Below, piece after piece: positions 17,911 through 28,457 of a stretch of DNA of 44,001 nt. The DNA lies in assembly GCA_022600575.1 (NCBI GenBank), contig JAHZKF010000028.1, positions 1 to 44,001 on the forward strand. Direction: 5' to 3'. The DNA comes from Gammaproteobacteria bacterium. GTDB taxonomy: Bacteria; Pseudomonadota; Gammaproteobacteria; Legionellales; Legionellaceae. Under the pieces are notes generated by a model. It was not told the DNA's origin. It ran no database searches and saw only the letters and a program-made list of their open reading frames with translations. The stretch's first letter is position 1. Every line of letters begins with the position of its first letter. A program made the translations under genes and the position numbers.

Positions 17911-20274
17911 ATGGCAACCATTGAAATTGATGGCAAATCGTTTGACGTTGAAAACGGAAAAATGATTATTGAAGTAGCAGATGATGCAGGAATTCATATT
18001 CCGCGCTTTTGTTACCATAAAAAACTATCTGTTGCGGCTAATTGTCGTATGTGCCTGGTTGAGGTGGTGAACTCTAAAAAAACACTTCCAGCTTGTGCGA
18101 CACCTATTACTGACGGGATGAAAGTCTTAACACAGTCAGAGGCGGCGCGTCGGTCACAAGAAGCTATTATGGAGTTTCTGCTCATTAATCATCCGCTCGA
18201 TTGCCCGATTTGCGATCAAGGTGGTGAGTGTGAGTTGCAAGATGTTTCAATGGGATTTGGAGCCGATAGCTCTGAGTATGCAGAGCCTAAACGTGTGGTT
18301 CACGATGATGACTTAGGAACACTCGTTGCAACTGAAATGACACGCTGCATTCAGTGTACGCGGTGTGTGCGTTTTGGCGATGAAATTGCAGGGCTTCAAG
18401 AGCTTGGCGGTATGGGGCGTGGCGAAGATATGCAAATTGGCACCTATGTCGAGCACAGTTTAAAGTCTGAGGTTTCCGCAAATATTATTGATTTATGTCC
18501 TGTGGGTGCATTGACTTCAAAGCCATATCGTTTCACGGCGCGAGCGTGGGAGATGACACAGCATGCAAGTGTTGCACCGCATGATTGTTTAGGGTCTAAC
18601 ACATTTTGTCATACACGTCGTGGTGAGCTGATGCGCGTTGTTCCTAAAGAGCATGAGGCGCTTAATGAGACGTGGTTGTCAGATAGAGACAGATTTAGTT
18701 ATTTAGGGCTCAACCTGAAAGGTGCGCGTCTTACAGAGCCGATGATTAAGCGTGAAGGGCAGTGGGAAGTAGTGGATTGGCAAACAGCATTGACGTTTGC
18801 TGCAGAGGGCATGAGTCGTGTTATTGAAGCCCATGGCCCTGAACAATGTGCCGCATTTTCACATCCATCTTCTACGCTTGAAGAAATGTATTTGCTTCAA
18901 AAATTGATGCGTGGTTTGGGCGTTCAGAATTTAGATCACCGATTGCAAGCGACAGATCACCGTGACCAGGCACTTCAACCTATGATGCCAACCAGTTCTT
19001 TGCCATATCAAGCGCTTGAGCAACAAGAGTCTGTGTTATTGCTAGGGAGTAATCTTTTACGTGAAGTGCCTTTAGCGGGCGTGCGTCTTAGAAAAGCGCA
19101 GCAAAATGGTGGCGATGTATATACGATGAATCCGGTTGATTACGATTTGTGTATGCCTGTAACCGATGCTATCACAGTGTCTCCTAACGAAATGGTTTTA
19201 CAATTAGGAGCATTGCTTAGTGTATTGGATGATAAAAAAACAGATACAGTATTACCAAAAGCATTAGAAAAATTATTAGCAACGGCTGAAACAAAAGATA
19301 AACGGATTAAAGCGCTTGCTAAGGTGTTAAAAAAACCGAAATCAGTGATTGTAACCGGGGCGCTTTTTGATAATCATCCAGAGGCTGCACTGCTTCGCAC
19401 TTTAGTTACATGGATTTGCACGTTAAGTGGGGCAAAGCATCTACATTTAACAACTGGAGCTAATAGTGCGGGAGGATGGCTTGCGGGAATGATTCCACAC
19501 CGAGAAGCCTTAGGTAAAGCACTTGAAACCTCAGGGCTTTCATTACAAGAAGCCTTACAAGCGAAACTGAAAGCGTATGTTTTGATGGGGTTAGATCCAA
19601 GTTTAGATATTGCAAATCCTTCGCATACAAGACAAGCTATGCTTGCTGCTGAGTTTGTGGTCGCTTTAACAGGTTACCAAACAGAGTCTATTTTAGAATG
19701 CGCCGATGTTATATTACCAATGGCGTTACCGGGTGAAACATCTGGTACTTATATTAATGTTGATAAAACATGGCAGACAGTGGCAGGTACTGTTGCACCT
19801 TTAGGTGCTGCGCGTCCGGCGTGGAAAATATTGCGAGTGTTAGGTAATATATTACACTTTAAGGACTTTGATTATACGTCTAGTCAAGATGTTTTAAAGC
19901 AAATTGAGACAGACCTTGCCTTGGTTGACTCACCTAAGGAATCCTGTTTTTACCCTGAGGCATTACCGATTGCTGATGAATCTTTGGTGCGCGTGGGTGA
20001 ATGGCCTCTTTATCGTGTTGATCCCATGGTACGGCATGCTGGTGCTTTACAGTCGTGTGCTGCTGCAGATAAAGCAAGTGTTCGGATTCACCCGACAACA
20101 GCAACACAGTTTGATTTAGGTGAAACAGCCACTGTATCTCAGGGTGATATTGAGATAACATTGCCGCTGGAATGTGACGAGCGTATTGCACCTGGTGTGG
20201 TGTGGGTGGCATGTGCCATGTCTGAGACGGTTGACTTAGGTCATGCTTTTGCTTCGATAACGATTAAGCGCTAA
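17911..20274 (+). CDS. nuoG: NADH-quinone oxidoreductase subunit G
   Basis: A 787-residue iron-sulfur subunit with a molybdopterin-oxidoreductase-like C-terminal domain. N1b ligands are Cys34, 45, 48 and 62. The His-ligated cluster uses His94, Cys98, Cys101 and Cys107. The N4-type cluster uses Cys146, Cys149, Cys152 and Cys196. The optional N7 cluster of E. coli is absent: the equivalent region reads HDCLGSNTFCHTRRGELMRV, with the GSN...TR.GE pattern of the mitochondrial/alphaproteobacterial type. Only two cysteines remain there and they are not in CxxC spacing. Separated by two bases from nuoF. Confidence 0.96.
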   Translation: MATIEIDGKSFDVENGKMIIEVADDAGIHIPRFCYHKKLSVAANCRMCLVEVVNSKKTLPACATPITDGMKVLTQSEAARRSQEAIMEFLLINHPLDCPICDQGGECELQDVSMGFGADSSEYAEPKRVVHDDDLGTLVATEMTRCIQCTRCVRFGDEIAGLQELGGMGRGEDMQIGTYVEHSLKSEVSANIIDLCPVGALTSKPYRFTARAWEMTQHASVAPHDCLGSNTFCHTRRGELMRVVPKEHEALNETWLSDRDRFSYLGLNLKGARLTEPMIKREGQWEVVDWQTALTFAAEGMSRVIEAHGPEQCAAFSHPSSTLEEMYLLQKLMRGLGVQNLDHRLQATDHRDQALQPMMPTSSLPYQALEQQESVLLLGSNLLREVPLAGVRLRKAQQNGGDVYTMNPVDYDLCMPVTDAITVSPNEMVLQLGALLSVLDDKKTDTVLPKALEKLLATAETKDKRIKALAKVLKKPKSVIVTGALFDNHPEAALLRTLVTWICTLSGAKHLHLTTGANSAGGWLAGMIPHREALGKALETSGLSLQEALQAKLKAYVLMGLDPSLDIANPSHTRQAMLAAEFVVALTGYQTESILECADVILPMALPGETSGTYINVDKTWQTVAGTVAPLGAARPAWKILRVLGNILHFKDFDYTSSQDVLKQIETDLALVDSPKESCFYPEALPIADESLVRVGEWPLYRVDPMVRHAGALQSCAAADKASVRIHPTTATQFDLGETATVSQGDIEITLPLECDERIAPGVVWVACAMSETVDLGHAFASITIKR

Positions 20275-20287
20275 TTTAGGATAAATC

Positions 20288-21313
20288 ATGTTACGGGACG
20301 TTAGTCTGCTTTTATGGATCATTATTAAGATCCTTGTGATTGTGTTACCGCTTTTAATTGCGGTGGCTTATTTGACGTATGCCGAGCGAAAAGTGATTGG
20401 CTATATTCAGTTACGAATTGGTCCCAATCGCGTCGGATTTCGAGGGCTATTACAACCATTTGCCGACTTATTTAAGTTGCTTCAAAAAGAATTGATTGTG
20501 CCCACACGATCGAACAAATATTTATTTGTAACAGCCCCACTTTTAACGTTAGGTCCTGCCTTAGCTGGGTGGGCGGCTATTCCATTTGGAGAGGGGTTAG
20601 TCCTTGCAAATATGAATGCAGGGGTGTTGTATTTATTTGCGATGAGTTCACTTGGTGTTTATGGCATCTTGGTTTCAGGTTGGGCGTCTAACTCTAAATA
20701 CGCAATGCTTGGTGCTCTCAGAAGTGCAGCACAAACAGTATCGTATGAAATTGCGATGGGTTTTGCTTTAGTTGGTGTTTTGCTTGCTGCAAATAGCATG
20801 AACGTTACTGATATTGTAATGTCGCAGGCAGGTGGTATCTGGCATTGGTGGGCGATACCGTTGTTACCACTGTTTATGGCTTTTTGGATAGCAGGTATTG
20901 CAGAAACCAATCGTGCACCATTTGACTTGGCAGAAGGTGAGTCTGAAATTGTTGCCGGTTTTCATGTTGAATATGGCGCAATGGGATTCATGGTGTTTTT
21001 TATGGCCGAATATGCGAGCATGTTGTTGATCTCGGCAATGCTGACCTTATTTTTCTTGGGCGGCTGGCTATCACCTTTTCAGGGCATTCCTTTCTTAAAT
21101 GATCTTTTGTTTTTTGTGCCGGGGCTTGTTTGGTTTTTGGTAAAAGTTTCTTTTTTTGTCTTCGTGTATTTATGGATTAGAGCAACGTTTCCGCGTTATC
21201 GCTATGATCAGCTAATGCGTTTGGGATGGAAAGTATTGATTCCTGTGACCTTGGTTTGGGTGATTGTGACTGCCGGCATGGTTGTTTCAGAATTTGGCCC
21301 TTGGTTTTCGTAA
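20288..21313 (+). CDS. nuoH: NADH-quinone oxidoreductase subunit H
   Basis: A 341-residue membrane subunit with eight or so helices, joining the peripheral and membrane arms and lining the quinone chamber. [20 protein letters not shown] and the acidic loop [20 protein letters not shown] are diagnostic. AGGATAAATC precedes the ATG. Normal length. Confidence 0.97.
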   Translation: MLRDVSLLLWIIIKILVIVLPLLIAVAYLTYAERKVIGYIQLRIGPNRVGFRGLLQPFADLFKLLQKELIVPTRSNKYLFVTAPLLTLGPALAGWAAIPFGEGLVLANMNAGVLYLFAMSSLGVYGILVSGWASNSKYAMLGALRSAAQTVSYEIAMGFALVGVLLAANSMNVTDIVMSQAGGIWHWWAIPLLPLFMAFWIAGIAETNRAPFDLAEGESEIVAGFHVEYGAMGFMVFFMAEYASMLLISAMLTLFFLGGWLSPFQGIPFLNDLLFFVPGLVWFLVKVSFFVFVYLWIRATFPRYRYDQLMRLGWKVLIPVTLVWVIVTAGMVVSEFGPWFS

Positions 21314-21330
21314 GTTAAGAGGTTTTTGGA

Positions 21331-21831
21331 ATGAAAAACATCTACCGCTATGCAAAACATTATGTAAAAAGCTTTTTATTGACAGAGCTCTTTGCTGGTT
21401 TGCGTGTGACAGGGCGTTATTTCTTTAAGAAAAAAATAACCGTCCAGTTTCCAGAGGAGACAACGCCTTTGTCGCCTCGATTTCGTGGTTTGCTTGCGCT
21501 TAGACGCTATCCAAATGGTGAAGAGCGTTGTATTGCTTGTAAGTTGTGCGAGGCAGTTTGTCCAGCACTTGCGATTACGATAGACGCAGAGCCCAGAGAC
21601 GATGGGTCAAGGCGTACCACACGCTACGATATTGATATGTTTAAGTGTATTAACTGTGGCTTGTGCGAGGAGTCGTGTCCTGTTGACTCAATCGTTGTAA
21701 CGCCGATTCATCATTATCATATGGATGAGCGGGGTCAAAACATCATGACCAAAGAAAAGCTTTTGGCTGTGGGAGATTTGATGGAAGACAAACTTGCTCG
21801 AGACAGAGAAATCGATGCCAAATATCGTTGA
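21331..21831 (+). CDS. nuoI: NADH-quinone oxidoreductase subunit I
   Basis: A 166-residue 8Fe ferredoxin-type subunit. It has two [4Fe-4S] motifs, Cys67-x2-Cys70-x2-Cys73-x3-Cys77 ([12 protein letters not shown]) and Cys106-x2-Cys109-x2-Cys112-x3-Cys116 ([12 protein letters not shown]), holding clusters N6a and N6b. The amphipathic N-terminal helix sits on the membrane. Confidence 0.97.
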   Translation: MKNIYRYAKHYVKSFLLTELFAGLRVTGRYFFKKKITVQFPEETTPLSPRFRGLLALRRYPNGEERCIACKLCEAVCPALAITIDAEPRDDGSRRTTRYDIDMFKCINCGLCEESCPVDSIVVTPIHHYHMDERGQNIMTKEKLLAVGDLMEDKLARDREIDAKYR

Positions 21832-21842
21832 TGGGGTTTGAT

Positions 21843-22466
21843 ATGCATGCAGAGTTACTAGACATTATTTTTTATATCTTCGCAGGGCTCACAGCGGTGG
21901 CGGCTTTTTTTGCTGTGATTCAAAAAAACCCTGTTCGTGCTGTATTATTTTTGGTGTTAGCCTTTTTTGGTGCCGCAGTTTTATGGATGCTTGCAGAAGC
22001 TGAATTTTTAGCACTGATTTTGGTGTTGGTGTATGTGGGCGCTGTCATGACGCTCTTTTTGTTCGTTGTTATGATGCTAAATATTGATACAGAAACAATG
22101 AAAGGTTCTCTTAAGCGCTATTTGCCCTGGGCTATTTTAGGAACGGTATTGTTTGTCGGGTTACTGATACAAGCGATGCCAAAACAAGGGGTAAGCTTAG
22201 GTGAGGCAGCTTCATTAGTCGGCACTGTAACCAAAGAGTCCAACACGGTTGCCTTGGGCATGGTTTTATATACAGAAGATGTTTTAGCGTTTGAATTAGC
22301 AGCGATGATTTTACTGGTTGCTATTATTGCGGCCATTACTTTGACGCACCGTGTCCCACGGCCTGGAAAGCGACAAAATATAGTGGAACAAATAATGACA
22401 AGGCGAGACGAACGCGTCACGCTTGTGAGTATGGACGCTGAAAAACCTGGAGAGGGGAAGGCATGA
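21843..22466 (+). CDS. nuoJ: NADH-quinone oxidoreductase subunit J
   Basis: A subunit of about 207 residues with five membrane helices. [20 protein letters not shown] and the [20 protein letters not shown] helix, the pi-bulge gate helix of complex I, identify it. ATG 21843 has GGGG six bases upstream. ATG 21831, overlapping the nuoI stop by one base, would add four residues and is a valid alternative. The C-terminal ~35 residues are polar. The stop overlaps nuoK by 4 bases. Confidence 0.94.
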   Translation: MHAELLDIIFYIFAGLTAVAAFFAVIQKNPVRAVLFLVLAFFGAAVLWMLAEAEFLALILVLVYVGAVMTLFLFVVMMLNIDTETMKGSLKRYLPWAILGTVLFVGLLIQAMPKQGVSLGEAASLVGTVTKESNTVALGMVLYTEDVLAFELAAMILLVAIIAAITLTHRVPRPGKRQNIVEQIMTRRDERVTLVSMDAEKPGEGKA

Positions 22467-22768
22467 TTCCTGTAACACACTATCTTATTTTGAGTGGCAT
22501 TTTATTTGCTGTGAGCCTTTTTGGTATGGTTTTTAATCGGCGAAATGTGATTACTTTACTCATTTGCATTGAGCTCATGTTGCTTGCAGTGAATACCAAT
22601 TTTGTTGCGTTTTCTTCTGCGCATGGCGGGCATCATGGAGAAGCATTTGTCTTTTTTATATTAACAGTCGCAGCTGCAGAAGCCGCCATTGGACTTGCCA
22701 TTGTTTTATTACTCTATCGTCACCATGGCAGTATTGCTGTGAGCGATATGAATCATTTAAAAGGATAG
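22463..22768 (+). CDS. nuoK: NADH-quinone oxidoreductase subunit K
   Basis: A 101-residue, three-helix membrane subunit. The conserved membrane glutamates for proton transfer are in [20 protein letters not shown] (helix 2) and [19 protein letters not shown] (helix 3). Starts in the ATGA overlap with nuoJ; AGAGGGGAAGG precedes the start. Confidence 0.97.
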   Translation: MIPVTHYLILSGILFAVSLFGMVFNRRNVITLLICIELMLLAVNTNFVAFSSAHGGHHGEAFVFFILTVAAAEAAIGLAIVLLLYRHHGSIAVSDMNHLKG

Positions 22769-22772
22769 CCAC

Positions 22773-24746
22773 GTGAATCTATTAGAAATAAGTTGGCTGT
22801 GTGTCTTAACACCTTTGTTTGGGGCAATGCTCGCAGGTTTTGGTGGTCGAAATATCGGACGGAGTGGCGCACATACAGTGACGATTGCAGGTCTTCTCGT
22901 ATCATTTATCTCAGCCTTGTATATTGCAAAGGCCGTTTTAGGAGATGGCGCCATACTTAACGTGAATGCGTACACTTGGGCGAGTGCCCCAGCTCCTTTT
23001 GCGTATGCGTTTCACCTAGGACTTTTAATCGATCCTTTAAGTGCTGTCATGATGGTTGTTGTGACCTTTGTCTCACTCTTAGTGCACTTATACAGTATTG
23101 GTTACATGGCAGATGATGCGGGTTATCAACGTTTTTTTAGCTATATTTCTTTGTTTACATTTATGATGCTGATGCTTGTGACCGCAAATGGTTTCTTACA
23201 ACTCTTTTTTGGTTGGGAAGGTGTCGGACTTGTCTCTTATTTGTTAATTGGATTTTGGTTTGAACGTGAAGCAGCACTTCAAGGGAGTTTAAAAGCCTTT
23301 TTGGTGAATCGTGTAGGCGACTTTGGGTTTCTTTTAGGGATTGCTTTGTTGTTGATGTTTGTGGGTAGCCTTGATTACGTAACAGTGTTTGAAAAAGCAT
23401 CTAGCATGTCGACTCAAACGATTAGTATCTGGGGCGATACAGCTTGGCCTGTGCTGACAGTGATTTCATTATTGTTATTTGTTGGTGCTATGGGTAAGTC
23501 AGCGCAAGTGCCATTACATGTTTGGTTGCCTGAATCAATGGAAGGTCCAACACCGATTTCGGCTTTAATTCATGCAGCAACGATGGTGACAGCAGGGGTG
23601 TTCATGGTGGCACGCATTTCACCTTTAATTGAATATTCTGAAACGGCTTTAAGTTTTGTGCTGGTAATAGGAGCGACAGGCGCGTTATTTACAGGGTTGC
23701 TCGCTATTGTCATGACGGATATCAAGCGTGTGATTGCATACTCAACCCTTTCACAACTGGGTTATATGATGGTCGCGATGGGAGCATCGGCTTTTAGTGC
23801 AGGGATGTTTCATTTATTGACTCATGCTTGTTTTAAAGCGTTACTTTTCCTGGGTGCAGGCTCTGTTATTATTGGTATGCATCACGAACAAGATATGCGA
23901 AAAATGGGTGGTTTGTGGAAAAAAATGCCGATCACTTATTTTACCTTTTTAATCGGTGGTTTGGCGTTGTGTGCAGTCCCTCCGTTTGCAGGGTTTTACT
24001 CGAAAGATACCATTATTGAGGCCGCTAAAGTGTCGCTTATTCCGGGAAGTGGATATGCTTATGTTTGCGTAGCATTAGGGGCGATGGTCACAGCAATTTA
24101 TACATTCAGAGCCTTTTTCATGACGTTCCATGGCACCCCAAGAATGACAGAAAAAGCGTATAATCATGTGCATGAGTCGCCTTGGGTTGTATGGTTGCCT
24201 TTGGTATTGCTCGCTATTCCATCTGTGATGTTAGGTTATGTGCTCTATCAACCCATTTTATTTGATAAGCCAGGTTTGTTGGGGGCATCGATTACTGTCT
24301 TTCAGCAGTTTGATTCTTTAGCTGCGTTAGCGGCAGAAGGACTGCATTCTCCAATGGAGGCTGCATTGCATGCGCCGGAATCTCCAATATTTTGGTTGAC
24401 GATGGGTGGGATTATACTGACTTGGCTTGCCTATATCGTTTGGCCTAGTATTCCTGACCGTTTAGCGCGTGTCTTTTCAGTGCCATATCGTGTGCTTCAG
24501 GCTAAATATGGGTTTGATGGGTTTAATGATTGGTTTTTTGTCCGAGGGGGCAGAGGACTTGGTCGTTTGTTTTATCGTGCAGGTGATACAGCGTTAATTG
24601 ATGGTGCGATGGTGAATGGTACAGGCCGGTTGGTACGTTGGATGGCATTAAAAGGTCGGGCATTTCAAAGCGGATACGTGTATCACTATATGGCAATCAT
24701 GGCGTTTGGATTGTTGGCTTTCTTAGGTTGGTTGTTGCTGGGATGA
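22773..24746 (+). CDS. nuoL: NADH-quinone oxidoreductase subunit L
   Basis: A 657-residue antiporter-like proton-pumping subunit at the distal end of the membrane arm. FFGWEGVGLVSYLLIGFWFE holds the key Glu, MGKSAQVPLHVWLPESMEGP the key Lys, and ALIHAATMVTAGVFMVAR and LTHACFKALLFLGAGSVIIG the conserved helices. The long C-terminal lateral helix region is present (from about residue 510). It starts with GTG, with AAGGAT eight bases upstream. Confidence 0.97.
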   Translation: MNLLEISWLCVLTPLFGAMLAGFGGRNIGRSGAHTVTIAGLLVSFISALYIAKAVLGDGAILNVNAYTWASAPAPFAYAFHLGLLIDPLSAVMMVVVTFVSLLVHLYSIGYMADDAGYQRFFSYISLFTFMMLMLVTANGFLQLFFGWEGVGLVSYLLIGFWFEREAALQGSLKAFLVNRVGDFGFLLGIALLLMFVGSLDYVTVFEKASSMSTQTISIWGDTAWPVLTVISLLLFVGAMGKSAQVPLHVWLPESMEGPTPISALIHAATMVTAGVFMVARISPLIEYSETALSFVLVIGATGALFTGLLAIVMTDIKRVIAYSTLSQLGYMMVAMGASAFSAGMFHLLTHACFKALLFLGAGSVIIGMHHEQDMRKMGGLWKKMPITYFTFLIGGLALCAVPPFAGFYSKDTIIEAAKVSLIPGSGYAYVCVALGAMVTAIYTFRAFFMTFHGTPRMTEKAYNHVHESPWVVWLPLVLLAIPSVMLGYVLYQPILFDKPGLLGASITVFQQFDSLAALAAEGLHSPMEAALHAPESPIFWLTMGGIILTWLAYIVWPSIPDRLARVFSVPYRVLQAKYGFDGFNDWFFVRGGRGLGRLFYRAGDTALIDGAMVNGTGRLVRWMALKGRAFQSGYVYHYMAIMAFGLLAFLGWLLLG

Positions 24747-24759
24747 TGAAGGGGATAAG

Positions 24760-26283
24760 ATGCAGCATGTGCTGAGTTTACTAATTTGGTTTCCGATTGT
24801 AATGGGTGTTTTGGTGTTTGCCCTCGGTGATGACGCACGTCCAAATATTGCACGTGGCTTGGGATTGATGGGTGTTTTAGCCAGTTTAGCACTGTGTGTG
24901 CCGCTTGCATTGGGGTTTGATGCTGCGAAAGAGGGGATGCAATATGTTGAGAACATATCATGGTTGCCCTCGCTTGGTCTTGCATATCACTTAGGCATCG
25001 ATGGTTTATCAATGCTGTTGATTGTTTTAAGTGTCTTTACGAATTTAATCGTGATGCTTGCAACATGGGAAAGTATTAAAACACGTGTGCCGCAATATAT
25101 AGCTGCTTTTTTGGTGATGCAGGGCTTATTGGTTGGCGTTTTTGCAAGCCTTGATGTGATTTTGTTTTATGTTTTTTGGGAAGCAACTTTGATTCCGATG
25201 TATTTAATTATCGGGATTTGGGGTTCAGATAATCGTGTTTATGCGGCCATTAAGTTTTTCTTATATACCTTTTTAGGTTCTGTTTTAATGCTGGCGGCTT
25301 TTTTATATTTAGGATATCACGCAAACTCATTTAGTTTGGATTCGCTTTATGCTTTAAACCTGACGATGACAGCCCAAATACTGATATTTATCGCGTTTTT
25401 CTTTGGGTTTGCAATTAAGATACCGATGTTTCCGGTACACACTTGGTTACCTGATGCTCATACAGAAGCACCTGCAGGGGGCTCGATTGTATTGGCTGCA
25501 GTGTTATTAAAACTTGGTGCGTATGGATTTTTACGGTTCGCGTTACCTATTGTGCCTGATGCATGCCATTATTTTGCGCCAGCCATGATTGCTTTATCAT
25601 TAATAGCGGTTGTGTATGTTGGGTTGATTGCGATTGTTCAACAAGACATGAAACGCTTGATTGCTTATTCATCCATTTCACATATGGGGTTTGTCACGCT
25701 TGGTTGTTTTGTGTTGTTTATGATGGCGGATAAAGGCAATTTACAAAGTGCAGGACTTGTTTTGGAAGGCGCGATTATTATTATGATTTCGCACGCTTTT
25801 GTTTCGAGTGCGATGTTTGCAGGCGTTGGTTTTATTTATGACCGAATGCATACCCGAAACATCAGTGACTTTGGTGGGATTGTCAAATCAATGCCAGTTT
25901 TTGCTTCATTTTTTATGTTGTTTGCGATGGCGAATGCAGGACTACCCGGAACATCTGGTTTTGTTGGTGAATTTTTGGTCATTGTAGGGAGCATCAAAGC
26001 AGGGTTTTGGATTACATTTTGGGCTGCAACAACACTGATTATTGGTGCAACATATACGTTATGGATGTATAAACGCGTGATTTTTGGTCCTGTTGTGCAT
26101 AAGCCTGTGGCTGAATTACAAGATTTATCTAAGTTTGAAGTGAGTGCCTATTTATTATTGGCACTGATGGTGATTGGCATGGGTGTTTATCCAAAACCTA
26201 TGTTGGATTATGTGCATCAATCAGTGAGTACAACACTTGCTGACGCGGATCACTCAAAAATTAAAGCAATAAAGCAAGGTTAA
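24760..26283 (+). CDS. nuoM: NADH-quinone oxidoreductase subunit M
   Basis: A 507-residue antiporter-like subunit. FYVFWEATLIPMYLIIGIWG contains the pumping Glu, and KIPMFPVHTWLPDAHTEAP and LIAYSSISHMGFVTLG are the typical NuoM signatures. About 14 hydrophobic segments. Four bases separate it from nuoN. Confidence 0.97.
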   Translation: MQHVLSLLIWFPIVMGVLVFALGDDARPNIARGLGLMGVLASLALCVPLALGFDAAKEGMQYVENISWLPSLGLAYHLGIDGLSMLLIVLSVFTNLIVMLATWESIKTRVPQYIAAFLVMQGLLVGVFASLDVILFYVFWEATLIPMYLIIGIWGSDNRVYAAIKFFLYTFLGSVLMLAAFLYLGYHANSFSLDSLYALNLTMTAQILIFIAFFFGFAIKIPMFPVHTWLPDAHTEAPAGGSIVLAAVLLKLGAYGFLRFALPIVPDACHYFAPAMIALSLIAVVYVGLIAIVQQDMKRLIAYSSISHMGFVTLGCFVLFMMADKGNLQSAGLVLEGAIIIMISHAFVSSAMFAGVGFIYDRMHTRNISDFGGIVKSMPVFASFFMLFAMANAGLPGTSGFVGEFLVIVGSIKAGFWITFWAATTLIIGATYTLWMYKRVIFGPVVHKPVAELQDLSKFEVSAYLLLALMVIGMGVYPKPMLDYVHQSVSTTLADADHSKIKAIKQG

Positions 26284-26286
26284 ATT

Positions 26287-27732
26287 ATGACAACTGCATT
26301 ACTGAATCACATGCATTTAGCGCTCCCAGAGATCACACTTTTGATTGCTGCTTGTGTAGCATTATTGGGGGATTTATTTTTTCCGCGTCGAGGAGCTGCA
26401 ATTGTTTTTGTTGTAGCATCGGTGGGCTTGTTACTTGTTGCCGGCGAAAGTGCTTTGTTCCTAGGGCATAGCCGCGAGCTCTTGTTTTCTAAGACTTTCG
26501 TGAGTGACAATATGGCGCACCTTATGAAAATCTTTATTGCGATAACGGTTTTTTTGAGTTTGTTTTATGGCCGAGACTACCTAGAAGAGCGTGGCATTCC
26601 TGCAGGGGATTACACCGTACTAGCGCTTTTTTCAACGCTTGGTATGAGCGTATTGGTTTCAGCACATTCATTATTAACTGTGTATTTAGGACTTGAGTTG
26701 TTCTCACTGCCCATGTATGCCATGACAGCTATTCGCAGAACAGAAACGGATGGAGCGGAAGCTGCCATGAAGTATTTTGTGATGGGGGCAATGGCATCAG
26801 GGATTTTGCTTTACGGTATGTCATTGTTGTTTGGCGCAACAGGTGCCCTTGATTTTGATGGAATTGCAAAGGTCCTGGGAACAGATATTTTTCAAAAACA
26901 ACAAGGCTTATTGATATTTTCACTTGTGTTTTTGGTAGTGGGCGTCGCCTTCAAATTAGCTGCTGCTCCTTTTCATATGTGGGCCCCAGATGTGTATGAT
27001 GGTGCTCCTAGTAACACAACTCTCTTTATTAGTGCAGCACCTAAAATTGCAGCGCTTGGTATGTTACTTCGACTCTTAATGCTTGGTTGGGGAGATATGG
27101 TTGTTCAATGGCAGCATTTGATTTTAGTGCTCGCGTTGCTCTCAACAGGGCTCGGAAATATTTTAGCCATTGTCCAGACCAACATTAAGCGTCTGCTTGC
27201 CTATTCGACCATTTCACATGCAGGGTATGCTTTGTTTGGAGTACTTGTTGCAACGTCTGAAGGCTATGGTGCGGCTTTATATTATATTTTAGTATATGCG
27301 CTGATGTCGGTAGGTGCATTTGGGCTGATTACATTACTTTCTCGCGGGGGCGTTGAGGTGGTGAATATTAATGACTTACGTGGTTTGAATCAGCGTAAGC
27401 CGTGGCTTGCTTTTTTAATGATGTTGATTTTATTCTCGATGGCTGGTGTGCCACCGATGGTTGGTTTTTTAACGAAATTATTAGTGCTTAAAGCGTTAGT
27501 CGATGCGGGTCTATTATGGGTTGCAGTGCTTGGCTTATTATTTGCGGTTGTCGGTGCATTTTACTATTTGCGTGTGATTAAAGTGATGTATTTTGATGAG
27601 TCAATTGATCCTGCACCTATTCATCTTCCTCGTAGTACGCAATTGATATTTTCAATTAATGGTTTGAGTTTACTTTACCTTGGACTCTTTCCGAGTGCTT
27701 TAATCGCCACATGTCTTGCGGCATTTTCCTGA
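26287..27732 (+). CDS. nuoN: NADH-quinone oxidoreductase subunit N
   Basis: A 481-residue antiporter-like subunit and the last gene of the operon. [20 protein letters not shown] (key Glu), [20 protein letters not shown] (key Lys) and [16 protein letters not shown] are diagnostic. Normal length. A weak hairpin (AGCC/GGCT) and a T7 run follow within 45 bases but not next to each other, so an operon terminator is not certain. Confidence 0.97.
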   Translation: MTTALLNHMHLALPEITLLIAACVALLGDLFFPRRGAAIVFVVASVGLLLVAGESALFLGHSRELLFSKTFVSDNMAHLMKIFIAITVFLSLFYGRDYLEERGIPAGDYTVLALFSTLGMSVLVSAHSLLTVYLGLELFSLPMYAMTAIRRTETDGAEAAMKYFVMGAMASGILLYGMSLLFGATGALDFDGIAKVLGTDIFQKQQGLLIFSLVFLVVGVAFKLAAAPFHMWAPDVYDGAPSNTTLFISAAPKIAALGMLLRLLMLGWGDMVVQWQHLILVLALLSTGLGNILAIVQTNIKRLLAYSTISHAGYALFGVLVATSEGYGAALYYILVYALMSVGAFGLITLLSRGGVEVVNINDLRGLNQRKPWLAFLMMLILFSMAGVPPMVGFLTKLLVLKALVDAGLLWVAVLGLLFAVVGAFYYLRVIKVMYFDESIDPAPIHLPRSTQLIFSINGLSLLYLGLFPSALIATCLAAFS

Positions 27733-27883
27733 GCCTGATGGCTTGAGAAGAGGCGTTGTTTTTTTGCTCCTCAGATGATATTAAAAGGTTTGATATAGAC
27801 CATGGTTCCCTTGCGTTCCATATGATACTGTTAAAGTAAGATGAGATTTTCTATCCATTGAGTACAAAACAGGAGGTTTTGTT

Positions 27884-28285
27884 ATGACCGCAGAAAGTTT
27901 TTTATCCAAGCAACTACAAAAATTCAGTCTTGTCGATTTGTCATTGGTGAAATCTGTTTATTTTATATTCGGAGTACTGATCTTTACACTTTACCCTCGG
28001 TTATCGTTTGTAGATTGGTGGTTTTATTGTATTTTATTTGTTTTATGCTGGGCGCCTTTGGGGGTTCACTTTTTTTCCCAAGAAGGTGCGTTTTTTGATA
28101 AAGCACATGCTTTTTTGAAAACCAATAATCCCTCAAATCAAGTATTACTGTTTTTAAGTACGTTCTTCTTTGCATTTATGCTTTGTGCATTAATTCCTGT
28201 GCTAGCCGAAGTGTATTGGTGGGTGTATTTAATACTGATGGTAGGACTCGCCATTAAACCACTCACTAAAACATGGTGTTGGTAA
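27884..28285 (+). CDS. Hypothetical integral membrane protein, 133 aa
   Basis: I do not recognise this protein. A very good ribosome site (AGGAGG) stands 8 bases before the ATG, so translation is likely. About four hydrophobic segments can be seen: residues ~20-38, ~44-62, ~86-107 and ~110-127. They are rich in Phe, Trp and Leu, and the C-terminus ends KTWCW. Short polar loops (FFSQEGAFFDKAHAFLK) lie between helices 2 and 3. It lies 151 bases after nuoN and is probably transcribed separately. No functional motif is visible and the neighbours do not suggest a role. Confidence 0.65.
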   Translation: MTAESFLSKQLQKFSLVDLSLVKSVYFIFGVLIFTLYPRLSFVDWWFYCILFVLCWAPLGVHFFSQEGAFFDKAHAFLKTNNPSNQVLLFLSTFFFAFMLCALIPVLAEVYWWVYLILMVGLAIKPLTKTWCW

Positions 28286-28457
28286 TTTTATATGTGGTAT
28301 TTTAAAGCTTTCTTCAACACATTCTCCGTTCGAAAGTAAGGCTTTGTATTACGCCAGTTATTGTTGTGAGCCTCCTGATAAAGGAGGCATGACTTGACAA
28401 TTTGCTGACTAAAAAGTTAGCATGCGTTATACATTGTGACACGATTTGTTTTTTATA
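28286..28457. other. Non-coding stretch with two hairpins
   Basis: Part of a 362-base interval without an intact gene. It contains a 7-bp hairpin GCCTCCT-gataa-AGGAGGC (28370-28388), whose arms are Shine-Dalgarno and anti-Shine-Dalgarno-like, and a second hairpin TGCTGACT-aaaa-AGTTAGCA (28403-28422, one G:T pair). A consensus -35 box TTGACA (28394-28399) lies between them but no good -10 stands 16-18 bases away. A TATAAT (28454-28459) ends the stretch. Confidence 0.5.

Noticed and set aside
28394-28432. Consensus TTGACA that could be a promoter
   Set aside because: No acceptable -10 lies 16-18 bases away, and the hairpin at 28403-28422 occupies the spacer. It is kept only as a note in the gap description.
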